Positions 7,819-16,792 of a stretch of DNA of 64,000 nucleotides are shown one piece after another; the first letter of the stretch is position 1; every line of letters begins with the position of its first letter. The position numbers and the translations under genes are program-made. The DNA comes from Bacteroidales bacterium (GTDB lineage: Bacteria > Bacteroidota > Bacteroidia > Bacteroidales > UBA932), in contig JAFXQA010000008.1 of assembly GCA_017527415.1 (NCBI GenBank), positions 98,848 to 162,847 of the forward strand. The letters run 5' to 3'. The notes beneath the pieces were generated by a model. That model was not told where the DNA came from. It was given only the letters and a program-made list of their open reading frames with translations, and did no database searches.

Positions 7819-8853
7819 CTATTTGACTCTTAGTTTTTTACCTATTTTCAACGGAGCGGATGCACTGATGCCGTTAAGTTTGCAGATGGCGCCGACCGTG
7901 GTGTGATATTTGGACGCAAGGCCATAAAGCGTATCCCCCGACTTGACGGTATGATACTGCGCGGCAGCCATCTCCCTGGCAATACGCTCGGCTTCAGCCC
8001 TGTCCTGTTCCTCCGCCTTGTATATCTCATCTTCCTCATCCTCGGACTCGGGATAATACCTGGAGGTATTGGAAAGATACTTGCGTTTGAGCACGAAGTA
8101 GCCGTGGCGCAGGGTGCCGGTCTCGAAATCTATCAGCCACTGAGGATCGAAGGCATAGCCCTCGTAACGGGTTTCGAAGTGGAGATGAGGGCCGGTAGAG
8201 CGCCCCGTGGATCCCCCGAGTCCTATCACATCTCCCGCCGAAACATAGTCCCCGGCCTGCACATTCCTCTCTTTTAGGTGGGCGTACGTCGTCTCCAGGC
8301 CGGATGCATGGCGCACGACAACCACGTTTCCATATCCTCTGTTGTACATGGAAACCCGCACGCGTCCGTCAAACGCAGCATATACCGGTGTTCCGGTCGG
8401 CAGCGGCAGATCCACCCCGGTATGGTTACGGCGCCTGCGCCATCCGAAAGGAGAAAACACCTTTACCTTGTTCGGACAACAGAAACGGCTCGCCGAATCA
8501 GCCAGGCACAAGGTTATGCGGTAGGGCAGGTCTTCGAGCTTAGTGCGGTAGGGATTGAGTTCGCCCGCGTTCCATGCCTTGCGGAATACGGCGCTGTCGG
8601 CAAAGGAGCGGGGATCCCGGGCATATCTCCAGGTGCCATCGTTGTAGAGGATTATCTTCACGGCAGCGTCGGATGTGTCCAGAGTATCGTGCACGGGAGG
8701 TTTTTCGCCCGGAATCATGGATTTCACCGGTTTCCGAATCTCTCTGGGAACCAGTTTCTCTGCCTCCTTTACAGTCAGGCGCCGGTCCTGAGCCCCTGCC
8801 ATCAGCGGCAGCAGCACAAGAATCAACGATAGTTTAAGCCCTCTTTCCACCAA
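7819..8853 (-). CDS. M23 metallopeptidase with C-terminal LysM
   Basis: About 344 residues. The start is TTG 8853 or GTG 8850, overlapping the phosphomutase 3' end by about 20 bp; no ATG fits the signal peptide (LSLILVLLPLMAGA). The M23 domain is complete: HTGVDLPLPTGTPV near residue 143, YAHL, and GPHLHFE with both His of HxH, so zinc binding and endopeptidase activity on peptidoglycan cross-links are likely. A LysM repeat (YHTVKSGDTLYGLAS, about residues 297-340) anchors it to the wall. An acidic linker joins them. It is probably a periplasmic cell-wall hydrolase, co-transcribed with its neighbours. Confidence 0.88.
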   Translation of the reverse strand: MVERGLKLSLILVLLPLMAGAQDRRLTVKEAEKLVPREIRKPVKSMIPGEKPPVHDTLDTSDAAVKIILYNDGTWRYARDPRSFADSAVFRKAWNAGELNPYRTKLEDLPYRITLCLADSASRFCCPNKVKVFSPFGWRRRRNHTGVDLPLPTGTPVYAAFDGRVRVSMYNRGYGNVVVVRHASGLETTYAHLKERNVQAGDYVSAGDVIGLGGSTGRSTGPHLHFETRYEGYAFDPQWLIDFETGTLRHGYFVLKRKYLSNTSRYYPESEDEEDEIYKAEEQDRAEAERIAREMAAAQYHTVKSGDTLYGLASKYHTTVGAICKLNGISASAPLKIGKKLRVK

Positions 8854-10201
8854 ATTGCCCCTCTATTATTGCAGCCGCCTCGGCTATCTTTTTCTCCAGA
8901 AGTTCATCTGTAGTGGCTTCGCAGATAAAGCGCAGATACGGCTCAGTGTTCGAAGGACGGATGTTGAACCACCACTTCGGGAATTCCAGGCGGTAGCCGT
9001 CGAAATCCATCACAGCCTCGGGTTTCTCCGAGGTCTCGAAAAACTTCTTCACCGCCTCCATGGCGCCGGCCTTGTCCTCCACCCGGAAGTTGACCTCGCC
9101 GGAATTCTTGTATTTGGTAAGTTCGTCTATCTGCTGGCTGAAGGTCTTGCCCTTACGCTTGAGGGCGGCCACGATGCGCAGCACTATGATGCTGGCGAGC
9201 ATGCCGCTGTCGGAATAGAAGAAATCCTTGAAATAATAGTGCCCGGCAAGTTCTCCGCCCCATAGACCGTCGATTTCGCGGAGCTTGGGAGCGGCGAATG
9301 CACGGCCGACACGCCAGGTGTGGAGCTCGGCGCCATACTTCTGCAGATACTCCCCTACCGCCTTGGAAGAACGGATTTCCTGAAGCACGCGCGGATTCTT
9401 TTCTCCGCGCTCATCGCAGAAGTACTGGGCCATCATCGCGATGATGAGGTCGGGAGCCACGAAACGGGCCTTGTCGTCGACGAACATCACGCGGTCGGCA
9501 TCGCCGTCGTAGATAACTCCCAGGTCGGCCCCGCACTTTGCCACCAGTTCGCGCAGGGGCTGCACATTCTTGGGAATAAGCGGGTTAGGCTCGTGATTGG
9601 GGAAGCGGCCGTCGATGGTGTCGAAAAGCCATTCGGCATCCTCATCCTTATATATCTCTTTCGCAAAAAGATTGGCCATGCCGTTGGAGAGGTCGAATGC
9701 AATCTTAAGGTTGGAGTAGTCGCCCTTGTACTTCTTGAGGAAGGCAATGTAGTCGGGTTTGATGTCGATTTCCGTCACCTTGCCGGGCTTTGCGGCCTTG
9801 GGAGTGGGACGGCCCTCTTCTATCCATGCCTTGATCTGGCCGAGACCGGTATCCAGGCCCACGGGAAGGGCCTTCTCGCGGGAGACCTTCATGCCATTGT
9901 ACTCGGCGGGATTGTGCGACGCGGTTATCTGCACGGAGGCTTTGTAGCCATAGTTGGCCGTGCCGAAATATACCAGCGGGGTGCTGCTGAGGCCTATATC
10001 ATCTACGTCAGCGCCGGCGTCGGTGATGCCTTTGATGAGATAATCGTGGATTTCCGGTGAGGATACGCGGCAGTCGCGGCCTACCAGAACCTTGTCCGCC
10101 TTCAGCAGTCCGGGCAGGAAATACCCTACCTTATATGCGGTTTCTTTATCAAAATCAACATTGTAGATTCCTCTGATGTCATATGCGTGAAATGCTCCCA
10201 T
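8834..10201 (-). CDS. manB: Phosphomannomutase/phosphoglucomutase
   Basis: With ATG 10201 as start (455 residues) the protein opens MGAFHAYDIRGIYN, the usual beginning of this family. An upstream GTG at 10228 lies within the promoter. The phosphoserine loop is TASHNP (Ser95), the Mg loop is DGDADR (232-237), and a C-terminal RPSNTEPYLR phosphate-binding loop is present. It converts mannose-6-P to mannose-1-P or glucose-6-P to glucose-1-P for nucleotide-sugar synthesis. It heads an operon with M23-LysM, galM, BACON/SGNH and sialidase-like genes. A -7 box (10228-10235) lies 26 nt before the start. It could be named pgm or manB; specificity is not resolved. Confidence 0.9.
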   Translation of the reverse strand: MGAFHAYDIRGIYNVDFDKETAYKVGYFLPGLLKADKVLVGRDCRVSSPEIHDYLIKGITDAGADVDDIGLSSTPLVYFGTANYGYKASVQITASHNPAEYNGMKVSREKALPVGLDTGLGQIKAWIEEGRPTPKAAKPGKVTEIDIKPDYIAFLKKYKGDYSNLKIAFDLSNGMANLFAKEIYKDEDAEWLFDTIDGRFPNHEPNPLIPKNVQPLRELVAKCGADLGVIYDGDADRVMFVDDKARFVAPDLIIAMMAQYFCDERGEKNPRVLQEIRSSKAVGEYLQKYGAELHTWRVGRAFAAPKLREIDGLWGGELAGHYYFKDFFYSDSGMLASIIVLRIVAALKRKGKTFSQQIDELTKYKNSGEVNFRVEDKAGAMEAVKKFFETSEKPEAVMDFDGYRLEFPKWWFNIRPSNTEPYLRFICEATTDELLEKKIAEAAAIIEGQFGGKRA

Positions 10202-10227
10202 AGCTTTGGTTTTAATTATGTATCCCA

Positions 10228-10255
10228 CAAATTTAAGAAATTTTTAGTATTTTTG
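10228..10255. promoter_or_regulatory. Divergent -7 boxes for manB (-) and cytidylate kinase-like gene (+)
   Basis: TAAATTTG on the minus strand (10228-10235) serves manB; TATTTTTG on the plus strand (10248-10255) serves the kinase gene at 10273. Only 12 bp separate them. -33 elements are weak for both. Confidence 0.55.
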
Positions 10256-10272
10256 CTTGTAAATCACAGGAT

Positions 10273-10923
10273 ATGAACACCAACGAACAATTCGTCATTA
10301 CCATCAGCCGCGAGGTCGGTTCGGGTGGACGCACCATAGGCCGCAAGCTCGCAGAAAAACTCGGAGTCCGCTTCTGCGACAAGAACCTCATCACCGCACT
10401 GATGGAAAAATTCGATCTTTCTTCAAACGATATCGAAACGCTCAAGGGGCAGAAGAAAAACTGGCTGGCAGACATTCTGGAGAAGTTCACTCCCGTGCCT
10501 CATGCAGGAGCCATCGGATCCGCCGGGATGGAATTCGCCCCCTCGGTAACCAACGAAGACCTGTTCAAGGCCGAATCCGGAATTCTGCGCGAGCTTGCCG
10601 CGGAATCCTCCTGCGTCATTGCAGGACGTTCAGGGTTCTTTATCCTCAAGGACCATCCCAACAAACTGGACATTTTCATCCAGTCGTCGTTCGCAAACAG
10701 GGTGAGCCGCATAATGGAAAAGCAGGGCAAGACCGCCGAAGAAGCTGAGGCAATCATCAAGAGAGTGGACGAGATGCGCGAGAACTACGTGCAGCGCTAC
10801 ACCTCCACCAGCCGCTACGATGCCCGCAACTACGACCTGGTGCTGAACATGGACGGCCTCTCTTCCGACGAAGCCGTAGACATCATCCTGGACTATATCA
10901 AAGCCCGGTCGAAAACTAATTGA
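10273..10923 (+). CDS. Cytidylate kinase-like protein
   Basis: 216 residues. The N-terminal TISREVGSGGRTIGRKLAE is the P-loop of the cytidylate-kinase-like family (a degenerate Walker A with SGG before the basic residues). An AGRSGFF segment (about residue 117) and an Arg-rich lid (FANRVSRIME) follow. Canonical Cmk phosphorylates CMP/dCMP; this shorter branch is widespread in Bacteroidota and its real substrate is not settled. It is transcribed alone and its last 8 bases overlap the convergent lipoprotein gene. Confidence 0.85.
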   Translation: MNTNEQFVITISREVGSGGRTIGRKLAEKLGVRFCDKNLITALMEKFDLSSNDIETLKGQKKNWLADILEKFTPVPHAGAIGSAGMEFAPSVTNEDLFKAESGILRELAAESSCVIAGRSGFFILKDHPNKLDIFIQSSFANRVSRIMEKQGKTAEEAEAIIKRVDEMRENYVQRYTSTSRYDARNYDLVLNMDGLSSDEAVDIILDYIKARSKTN

Positions 10924-12433
10924 ACTTGGACAGTTTTCGCTGGAAGTCAAGATTGGTGCCGGGAGAACTTAAGACAATGTAATACTCATAAGTATGTAAT
11001 CCATTGATCTTATATCCTCCGGAGCCTTGCGGGCTTGACGGATCATCTATTATAGAGTTGATACTGTAATCCATCGCGATGGAATTGCCCGGATAAACCC
11101 CAAAATAATTTCCTTTTGGATTTCCGTTCTTGTATGTGGGGTCGACCGGAATCCATCCATATCCGGGGAGATAAAACTCGGCGATAGTATGGAAGTCAGA
11201 TATCAATGGCTGAATCAACGACAGATGTCTGGAAGGAATACCTTTTGCCCTGAGGAGTGAGATATATACCGAACACATATCATCGCAATCTGCAATCTTT
11301 TTATCAAGGAGTGTACTTACTGGGGTAAGACCACCATAAGCATTGCCATAAGTAAAATACTGAGCGGTCCACTCGTAACATCTCCTGGCATAGTCTACCA
11401 AGCCATCGGATGCTTCCCAAAGTTCATTTGAGTAATCAATAATAAACGGATTTGAAGGAGTCACATATTCTTTTTCTTCATCCTTCAGATACTCTCTGCA
11501 TAATTCCGATTCCTTGTTGAATTCAGGAATATCATCGATAAGAGAAAAGTCGACACTAACACCGTAAACCTGCACATGGAATGTTTCCGAAATAGCATCG
11601 CCACCGGATGGAATATAAGAAGCATCGTTGACCAGATACTTGTTACCATTATTTTTGCAGCCATGCACTGTTCCGGTACCGGTGAAATCAGTAATATCCT
11701 GATAAAAACATGTCTGTGGCACTGGCATAACGGTGTACAACCTTGAAAAGCTTAGACCGGAATAAGTGACAGTGACAGCATTCGTAACCGTTCCGGAAGA
11801 GCCCTTATACTTGTAATAGACATTCGCTCTCTGTTTAATGTTGAAAGAATAGTCTTCCTGCCCGCACCTGACCGTAATGACACCAATACGGCTTGATCTC
11901 TCGCTATTTAAAGAGGATGTTACGGTGATCTTTGTCTTCCCGGCTCTTCCATGAGACGGGGTGACAGCCAGCCATGGATCATCTTCCGGCGATATTGAAA
12001 TGCTCCAGTCCTTGTCTGTTTCAAAGACGATATCCTCAGATCCGCCAGTAGCGGTTATTACGCGATTATCCTTGCTGAAGAAAACGTCCAGGTCAGACAC
12101 TGATGAGGCCCCTTTATACACAGTCACAGCACAAGTCTTCTCAAAACGCCCAATTTTAGCATGGATTGTAGCGTGTCCTTCCGAGATTCCTGTAACCAGT
12201 CCGTCATCAACCTTGGCTATTGCCGGATTGGAACTGCTCCATAACACGCGTTTGGCAGATGAATTCGAAGGATTGACAGTTGCAACAATAGTGACAGTTT
12301 TTCCAATAGCCACCGTCAGTTCCTTTTGATCCAGACTTATTGACGAAACAGGCACATACTCATCTTCTTTTTGACAAGAATAAAAAAAGAAAACGGCAAA
12401 CAGGACTATAAGAAAACGATAAAGTTGTTTCAT
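10916..12433 (-). CDS. Lipoprotein with Big_2, BACON and transglutaminase-like domains
   Basis: 505 residues. A signal peptide with Cys about residue 20 (FFFYSCQK) is followed by a bacterial Ig-like (Big_2) domain (about 30-108, SISLDQKELTVAIGKTV to VTVYKG), then a BACON-like domain (about 115-205). The C-terminal half is a transglutaminase-like fold: DCDDMCS (nucleophile Cys, about 390), SDFHTIAEFY (His) and VDPTY (Asp), i.e. the Cys-His-Asp triad. It may be a protease or protein-crosslinking enzyme at the cell surface; substrate unknown. It is the last gene after ruvX and def (20-bp gap). Its third positions are more AT-rich than those of neighbouring housekeeping genes. Confidence 0.8.
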   Translation of the reverse strand: MKQLYRFLIVLFAVFFFYSCQKEDEYVPVSSISLDQKELTVAIGKTVTIVATVNPSNSSAKRVLWSSSNPAIAKVDDGLVTGISEGHATIHAKIGRFEKTCAVTVYKGASSVSDLDVFFSKDNRVITATGGSEDIVFETDKDWSISISPEDDPWLAVTPSHGRAGKTKITVTSSLNSERSSRIGVITVRCGQEDYSFNIKQRANVYYKYKGSSGTVTNAVTVTYSGLSFSRLYTVMPVPQTCFYQDITDFTGTGTVHGCKNNGNKYLVNDASYIPSGGDAISETFHVQVYGVSVDFSLIDDIPEFNKESELCREYLKDEEKEYVTPSNPFIIDYSNELWEASDGLVDYARRCYEWTAQYFTYGNAYGGLTPVSTLLDKKIADCDDMCSVYISLLRAKGIPSRHLSLIQPLISDFHTIAEFYLPGYGWIPVDPTYKNGNPKGNYFGVYPGNSIAMDYSINSIIDDPSSPQGSGGYKINGLHTYEYYIVLSSPGTNLDFQRKLSKFN

Positions 12434-12453
12434 AACTTAAACCGCTTTTTAGA

Positions 12454-13008
12454 TCATTTGATCCTGGTATTGTAGCGGGTGGGTACTTTGCCTGAGGAGA
12501 TACGCTGTAACTTCTTCATTACCAGCTTCTTGCGAATAGGAGCCACAAGATCCGTGAACAGCACGCCCTCGAGATGGCTGAACTCGTGCTCTATCATGCG
12601 GGCGGCAAAATTGTCGAACTCCTCAACCTTCTTTTCGAGGTTTTCGTCATAATATTCCACCTTGATCTTCTTGGGGCGCACCACATCGCAGTAGATGCCA
12701 GGCACGCTGAGGCAGCCTTCGTTGTAGGTGGTCTTCTCCTCACTCTCTTCCAGCACCACGGGGTTGATGAAGGTGCGCTTGAATCCTTTCAGATAGTCGT
12801 ACACATCGGCCATCACATCGCCATCCACCACCACCACGCGCTTGCTCACCCCTATCTGCGGGGCCGCCAGGCCACATCCTTCGCTGGCCGCCAGGGTATC
12901 CCAGAGGTCGGTCACGAGCTGCTTCAGTTCTTCTTTCGCTCCAAGGTCTGCAGGCTCGGCTTTCTCGCGGAGCACGGCGGAGCCATATAAGTAAATAGGT
13001 TTTATCAT
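12454..13008 (-). CDS. def: Peptide deformylase
   Basis: 184 residues, normal family length. Motif 1 GCGLAAPQ (44-51), motif 2 EGCLS (97-101, metal ligand Cys99) and motif 3 HEFSH (141-145, metal ligands His141/His145 and catalytic Glu142) are present. The residue before the second His is Ser where most deformylases have Asp; it is not a metal ligand. The enzyme removes the formyl group from nascent proteins. It overlaps ruvX by 4 bp (ATGA) and is presumably translated in coupling with it. Confidence 0.95.
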   Translation of the reverse strand: MIKPIYLYGSAVLREKAEPADLGAKEELKQLVTDLWDTLAASEGCGLAAPQIGVSKRVVVVDGDVMADVYDYLKGFKRTFINPVVLEESEEKTTYNEGCLSVPGIYCDVVRPKKIKVEYYDENLEKKVEEFDNFAARMIEHEFSHLEGVLFTDLVAPIRKKLVMKKLQRISSGKVPTRYNTRIK

Positions 13009-13424
13009 TGTGCTTGGTTTCTATCGATGTAACTCTGCAGGATGATGGCCGCGCTGATTTTGTCTACCGACTCTTTCTTGCGGCGGTCGCTCTTCTTCAT
13101 ACCCCCGTCTATCATGGCCCTGTGGGCCAGCACAGAGGTGAAACGCTCGTCTTCCAGGCTCACCGGTACTGCCGGGAAATGCCTGGCAAGCCGTTTCAGA
13201 AAGGCGTCCACGTCGGCCGCGGCCTCTGCCGGACGGCCGTCGAGATTCATGGGATAGCCCACCACAAAGCGAACTACCTTCTCGGAAGTAGTCAATTTTT
13301 GAAGATAATCTATTATCTTTGCAGATGCCACGGTTTCGAGCGGAGATGCAAAGATTCCGAGCGGATCGCTCATGGCGACACCCACTCTCGCACGTCCGTA
13401 ATCGATGCCTATCATCCTGTCCAT
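13005..13424 (-). CDS. ruvX: Putative pre-16S rRNA nuclease / Holliday-junction resolvase-like YqgF
   Basis: 139 residues. RNase H-like fold: MIGIDYGRARVGVA (first acidic residue, Asp7), VVGYPMNLDGR, a DERFTS segment (second acidic residue) and DKISAAIIL near the C-terminus (third acidic residue, Asp). In E. coli YqgF matures 16S rRNA 5' ends; the resolvase role is older and less certain. It is the first gene of ruvX-def-lipoprotein. The -7 box at 13432-13439 lies 7 nt from ATG, suggesting a nearly leaderless mRNA. Confidence 0.93.
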   Translation of the reverse strand: MDRMIGIDYGRARVGVAMSDPLGIFASPLETVASAKIIDYLQKLTTSEKVVRFVVGYPMNLDGRPAEAAADVDAFLKRLARHFPAVPVSLEDERFTSVLAHRAMIDGGMKKSDRRKKESVDKISAAIILQSYIDRNQAQ

Positions 13425-13431
13425 CAGGGTG

Positions 13432-13439
13432 CAAATTTA
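13432..13439 (-). promoter_or_regulatory. -7 box for ruvX operon, close to start codon
   Basis: TAAATTTG on the minus strand, with 7 nt between its final G and the ATG at 13424. With transcription starting 4-6 nt after the box, the leader would be only a few nt. Confidence 0.6.
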
Positions 13440-13448
13440 CGAATTATT

Positions 13449-14297
13449 ATGGGAAAAATAAATCGTACGGACTGGAATAAAGTCTATCGGCTCACGCTGA
13501 TAGAAGACCGCACGCACCAGCATATCAAGTTCTGGAGATTCTCCGGCCTGGGCTTTCTGCTGGTAGGGATCACCACCCTTGTGGTCGTATCCCTGCTGTT
13601 CTGGTCCATCATCTCCTTCACTCCCCTCCGCACCACGATTCCAGGATATCCGGATGCTCATTTCAAGCGCGGCGCAATAGCCAATGCCCTGAAGATAGAC
13701 TCTCTCGAAAACGAGATGACGCGCTGGGCGCTCTATGCCGGCAACCTCAGCCGCATCCTTGCAGGGGAAGAAACCCTCGGTGCGGACAGCCTTCTCACCG
13801 GCAACACCAAGGAGTATCTGCGCAAGCTCAGCGATGCCGAGATCGCCCGCGGGGACTCGCTCCTGCGCATCAGCGTAAGCAACGCAGAACAGTTCGGGCT
13901 TTCGGACCGCAAACGGGAACTCCCCCTGGAGGGCCAGCATTTCTTCTCGCCACTCAAGGGTACGGTTTCCCAACCATTCGATGCCGTGCTTCATCCCGGA
14001 GTCGATATCACAGCACCTGCGGGTGCGGTTGTGAGCGCGGTGCTCGACGGCACCATCATTTTCGCCGACTGGGCGGATGCCACCGGCTATTCACTTGCCA
14101 TCCAGCACGAAAGCGGCATCCTGTCCGTCTACAAGCATAACCAGAAACTGCTCCGCAAAGCCGGCGACAAGGTGAGCGCAGGCACTCCGATCGCTCTCGT
14201 GGGCAGCACCGGAGGCCTTAGCTCCGGCGACCACCTGCGCTTCGAACTGTGGCACAACGGCGAACCCATTGATCCCGCGAAATACTGCAAATTCTGA
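13449..14297 (+). CDS. Membrane-anchored degenerate M23-family protein
   Basis: 282 residues from ATG 13449. One transmembrane helix (about 33-57) is followed by an alpha-helical stalk and a C-terminal LytM/M23 domain. HPGVDI keeps the first His and Asp (H182, D186). The HxH motif reads HLR (262-264), so the second His, normally a zinc ligand, is Arg. It is therefore probably catalytically inactive and could regulate amidases or act as a scaffold, as degenerate LytM proteins such as EnvC and NlpD do. Its stop overlaps the dxr start (TGATG), and dxr, rseP and a DUF4837 gene follow. Confidence 0.82.
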   Translation: MGKINRTDWNKVYRLTLIEDRTHQHIKFWRFSGLGFLLVGITTLVVVSLLFWSIISFTPLRTTIPGYPDAHFKRGAIANALKIDSLENEMTRWALYAGNLSRILAGEETLGADSLLTGNTKEYLRKLSDAEIARGDSLLRISVSNAEQFGLSDRKRELPLEGQHFFSPLKGTVSQPFDAVLHPGVDITAPAGAVVSAVLDGTIIFADWADATGYSLAIQHESGILSVYKHNQKLLRKAGDKVSAGTPIALVGSTGGLSSGDHLRFELWHNGEPIDPAKYCKF

Positions 14298-15448
14298 TGA
14301 AAAGAAGGCTTGCCATACTCGGCTCCACCGGCTCCATAGGCACTCAGACCCTGGATATAGTACGCCAGCACAGGGATATGTTCGAGGTGGAACTCATCTC
14401 CGCCAACAGCAGTTCCGCGATGCTGATAGAACAGGCCAGGGAATTCGATGTCAACAACGTAGTAATCTGCGACGAAACCAAATACAAGGAAGTCTCCGAC
14501 GGCCTCTCCGGCACCGATTCCAAAGTGTTCGCCGGCATCGACAGCCTGTGCTCCCTTGCGGCCGCCGCCGATGTCGACATCGTAGTAGGCGCGATGGTCG
14601 GATTCAGCGGCCTGCGCCCCACCCTTGCAGCCCTCGAGGCCGGCAAGGTCGTGGCCCTCGCGAACAAGGAGACCCTGGTCGCCGCCGGCAGCATCGTCAC
14701 CCGCACCATGCGGGAGCACGAAGCAGTCATCCTCCCAGTGGATTCCGAGCACTCGGCTATCTTCCAGTGCCTGCTGGCAGCCCAGGGGAATGCTGTAGAA
14801 AAGATACATCTCACCGCCTCCGGAGGCCCTTTCCGCAGCTGGAGCAAGGAGCAGATCGCCACTGCCACAGCCGCCCAGGCCCTGAAGCACCCGAACTGGA
14901 GCATGGGGGCCAAGGTGACGATAGATTCCTCTACGATGATGAACAAGGGCTTCGAGGTGATAGAGGCCCGCTGGCTTTTCGACATTCCCGCCGAACGCAT
15001 CAACGTGGTGGTTCATCCGGAGTCGGTCATCCACTCGATGGTGGAGTTCGAAGACGGGGCCGTGATAGCGCAGATGGCAACGCCGGACATGCGCGAGCCC
15101 ATAGGCTTCGCGCTGAGTTTTCCCGCACGCATCCCGGTGGGCAACCGCAAGCTGGATTTCGGTGAACTTGGCAAACTCACTTTCGCCGGTGCCGACCTGG
15201 ACCGCTTCCCCTGCCTCGGCCTTGCGTATGAGGCGATAAAGCGCGGAGGAAACGTGCCCTGCGCACTTAATTCCGCCAATGAAATCGCCGTTGCAGCCTT
15301 CCTGAAGGGCGAAATCGGCTTCTACGATATAGCGCGTCTGTGCGAGCGCGCAATGGATGGCGTGAATTTTGTTGCAGATCCTTCGCCCGACGACATCTTC
15401 GCCACTCACGGCGAGATAGCAGAAAAGACACGGGCGGCCATCCGCTAA
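14297..15448 (+). CDS. dxr: 1-deoxy-D-xylulose 5-phosphate reductoisomerase
   Basis: 383 residues. NADPH-binding GSTGSIGTQTLDIV is at residues 8-21; NKETLVAAG and PVDSEHSAIFQ (about 146-156) carry the metal-binding acidic residues; SSTMMNKGFEVIEA and HPESVIHSMVEF match the substrate loop. It catalyses the first committed step of the MEP isoprenoid pathway, making methylerythritol phosphate. Translation is probably coupled on both sides: it overlaps the upstream stop (TGATG), and its own TAA overlaps the rseP ATG (TAATG). The dxr-rseP pairing is common in bacteria. Confidence 0.97.
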   Translation: MKRRLAILGSTGSIGTQTLDIVRQHRDMFEVELISANSSSAMLIEQAREFDVNNVVICDETKYKEVSDGLSGTDSKVFAGIDSLCSLAAAADVDIVVGAMVGFSGLRPTLAALEAGKVVALANKETLVAAGSIVTRTMREHEAVILPVDSEHSAIFQCLLAAQGNAVEKIHLTASGGPFRSWSKEQIATATAAQALKHPNWSMGAKVTIDSSTMMNKGFEVIEARWLFDIPAERINVVVHPESVIHSMVEFEDGAVIAQMATPDMREPIGFALSFPARIPVGNRKLDFGELGKLTFAGADLDRFPCLGLAYEAIKRGGNVPCALNSANEIAVAAFLKGEIGFYDIARLCERAMDGVNFVADPSPDDIFATHGEIAEKTRAAIR

Positions 15449-16788
15449 TGGTTTTTTTGATGAAATTCCTGCAAGTAGTACTTGCACTTTCCATACTCAT
15501 CGTGGTGCACGAATTCGGGCACTTCACGTTCGCGAAGCTTTTCCGCATCCGAGTGGAGAAGTTTTTCCTGTTCTTCGATGCCGGCGGCACCTTCCTGTTC
15601 AGCACCAAGCGAAGCAAATGGTTCACCCGCCTCTGCCCCCGGGCCCTCGACTGGGAAACCGAATACGGCATAGGCTGGCTGCCTCTGGGAGGCTATTGCA
15701 AGATTGCAGGCATGATAGACGAGAGCATGGACCTCTCGCAGATGAAGCGCGCGCCCCAGCCTTGGGAGTTCCGCACGCACAACCCCTGGCAGCGCCTCCT
15801 CGTGATGGCAGGAGGGGTTCTCTACAACTTCATCTTCGCCATCATCGCATTCAGCCTGATAATGGCCATATGGGGACAGAGCTACATTCCCAACAAAGGC
15901 ACAAGGATCTATCCCAACGCCCTGGCTCAGGAGATGGGATTCCGTGCGGGAGATGAAATACTGGCGTTCGACGACTATGTGCCGGAGAATTTCGGAATGC
16001 TTCAGGCAGACCTCGCCCGGCGGAAAGTGCGTCAGGTGCATATCCTCCGCGGGGCCGATACCGTCATCCTCTATACCGATGCTTCGATGCTGGGAGAGGT
16101 GCTGAATTCGCAATACATGTTCGACCTGGCCCTCCCCTTCTGCATCGACTCCGTGCTGGCGGGCGGGGTTAACTCCGGAGCGAACCTGCAGCGCGGGGAT
16201 GTCATCGAGTCGATTGCCGGGCAGCCGGTGGCTTTCCTTCAGGACGGACGGAAGATTCTTTCCGCCATGCCGGGTCAGAGCGTGGAAGCGACGGTTTCCC
16301 GCGAGGGTTCGGTTTTCGCGGAAACCCTCCAGGTAGACAGTCTCGGCCGCATAGGTATCACGGTCAAGAATCCGCAGGTCTGCAACATGAAATACAAGGG
16401 GCTCCAGGCCATCCCGGCCGGGCTCAGGTTCACCGGAAGCACCATCCGCGGATACCTTCAGGACCTCCGCCTCCTCGCCACCCCGTCCTCCGGGGCTTAT
16501 AAGAGTGTAGGGAGTTTCATCGCCATCGGGCAGGTGTTTCCATCCGCCTGGGACTGGTATCAGTTCGTGTTCCTGTTAGGGCTTTTCAGCATCATGCTGG
16601 GGGTGATGAACCTTCTGCCCATCCCGGGGCTCGACGGCGGGCACATAGTGTTCACCCTGTTCGAGATAGTTACCGGGCGCAAGCCCTCCGACCGCTTCAT
16701 GATTGGGGCGCAGATGGTGGGGATGATTCTTTTGCTGGGGCTTATGATGCTGGCCTTCGGCAACGATATCGGAAGATTAATACAATGA
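15448..16788 (+). CDS. rseP: RIP metalloprotease (site-2 protease) RseP
   Basis: 446 residues from ATG 15448, which overlaps the dxr stop. Zinc motif HEFGH (21-25) lies in the first transmembrane helix; the second zinc-site motif, in NLLPIPGLDGGH, is near residue 395. Two central PDZ-like regions (about 165-330) carry the usual GDEI and GDVI carboxylate-binding turns. It cleaves membrane proteins such as anti-sigma factors within the membrane. An ECF sigma factor occurs in this window (62.3 kb), but without a visible anti-sigma partner. Confidence 0.95.
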   Translation: MVFLMKFLQVVLALSILIVVHEFGHFTFAKLFRIRVEKFFLFFDAGGTFLFSTKRSKWFTRLCPRALDWETEYGIGWLPLGGYCKIAGMIDESMDLSQMKRAPQPWEFRTHNPWQRLLVMAGGVLYNFIFAIIAFSLIMAIWGQSYIPNKGTRIYPNALAQEMGFRAGDEILAFDDYVPENFGMLQADLARRKVRQVHILRGADTVILYTDASMLGEVLNSQYMFDLALPFCIDSVLAGGVNSGANLQRGDVIESIAGQPVAFLQDGRKILSAMPGQSVEATVSREGSVFAETLQVDSLGRIGITVKNPQVCNMKYKGLQAIPAGLRFTGSTIRGYLQDLRLLATPSSGAYKSVGSFIAIGQVFPSAWDWYQFVFLLGLFSIMLGVMNLLPIPGLDGGHIVFTLFEIVTGRKPSDRFMIGAQMVGMILLLGLMMLAFGNDIGRLIQ

Positions 16789-16792
16789 TTAT

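Noticed and set aside
14129-15487. 452-codon minus-strand open frame
   Set aside because: Antisense to dxr, which has all catalytic motifs; typical high-GC antisense shadow.
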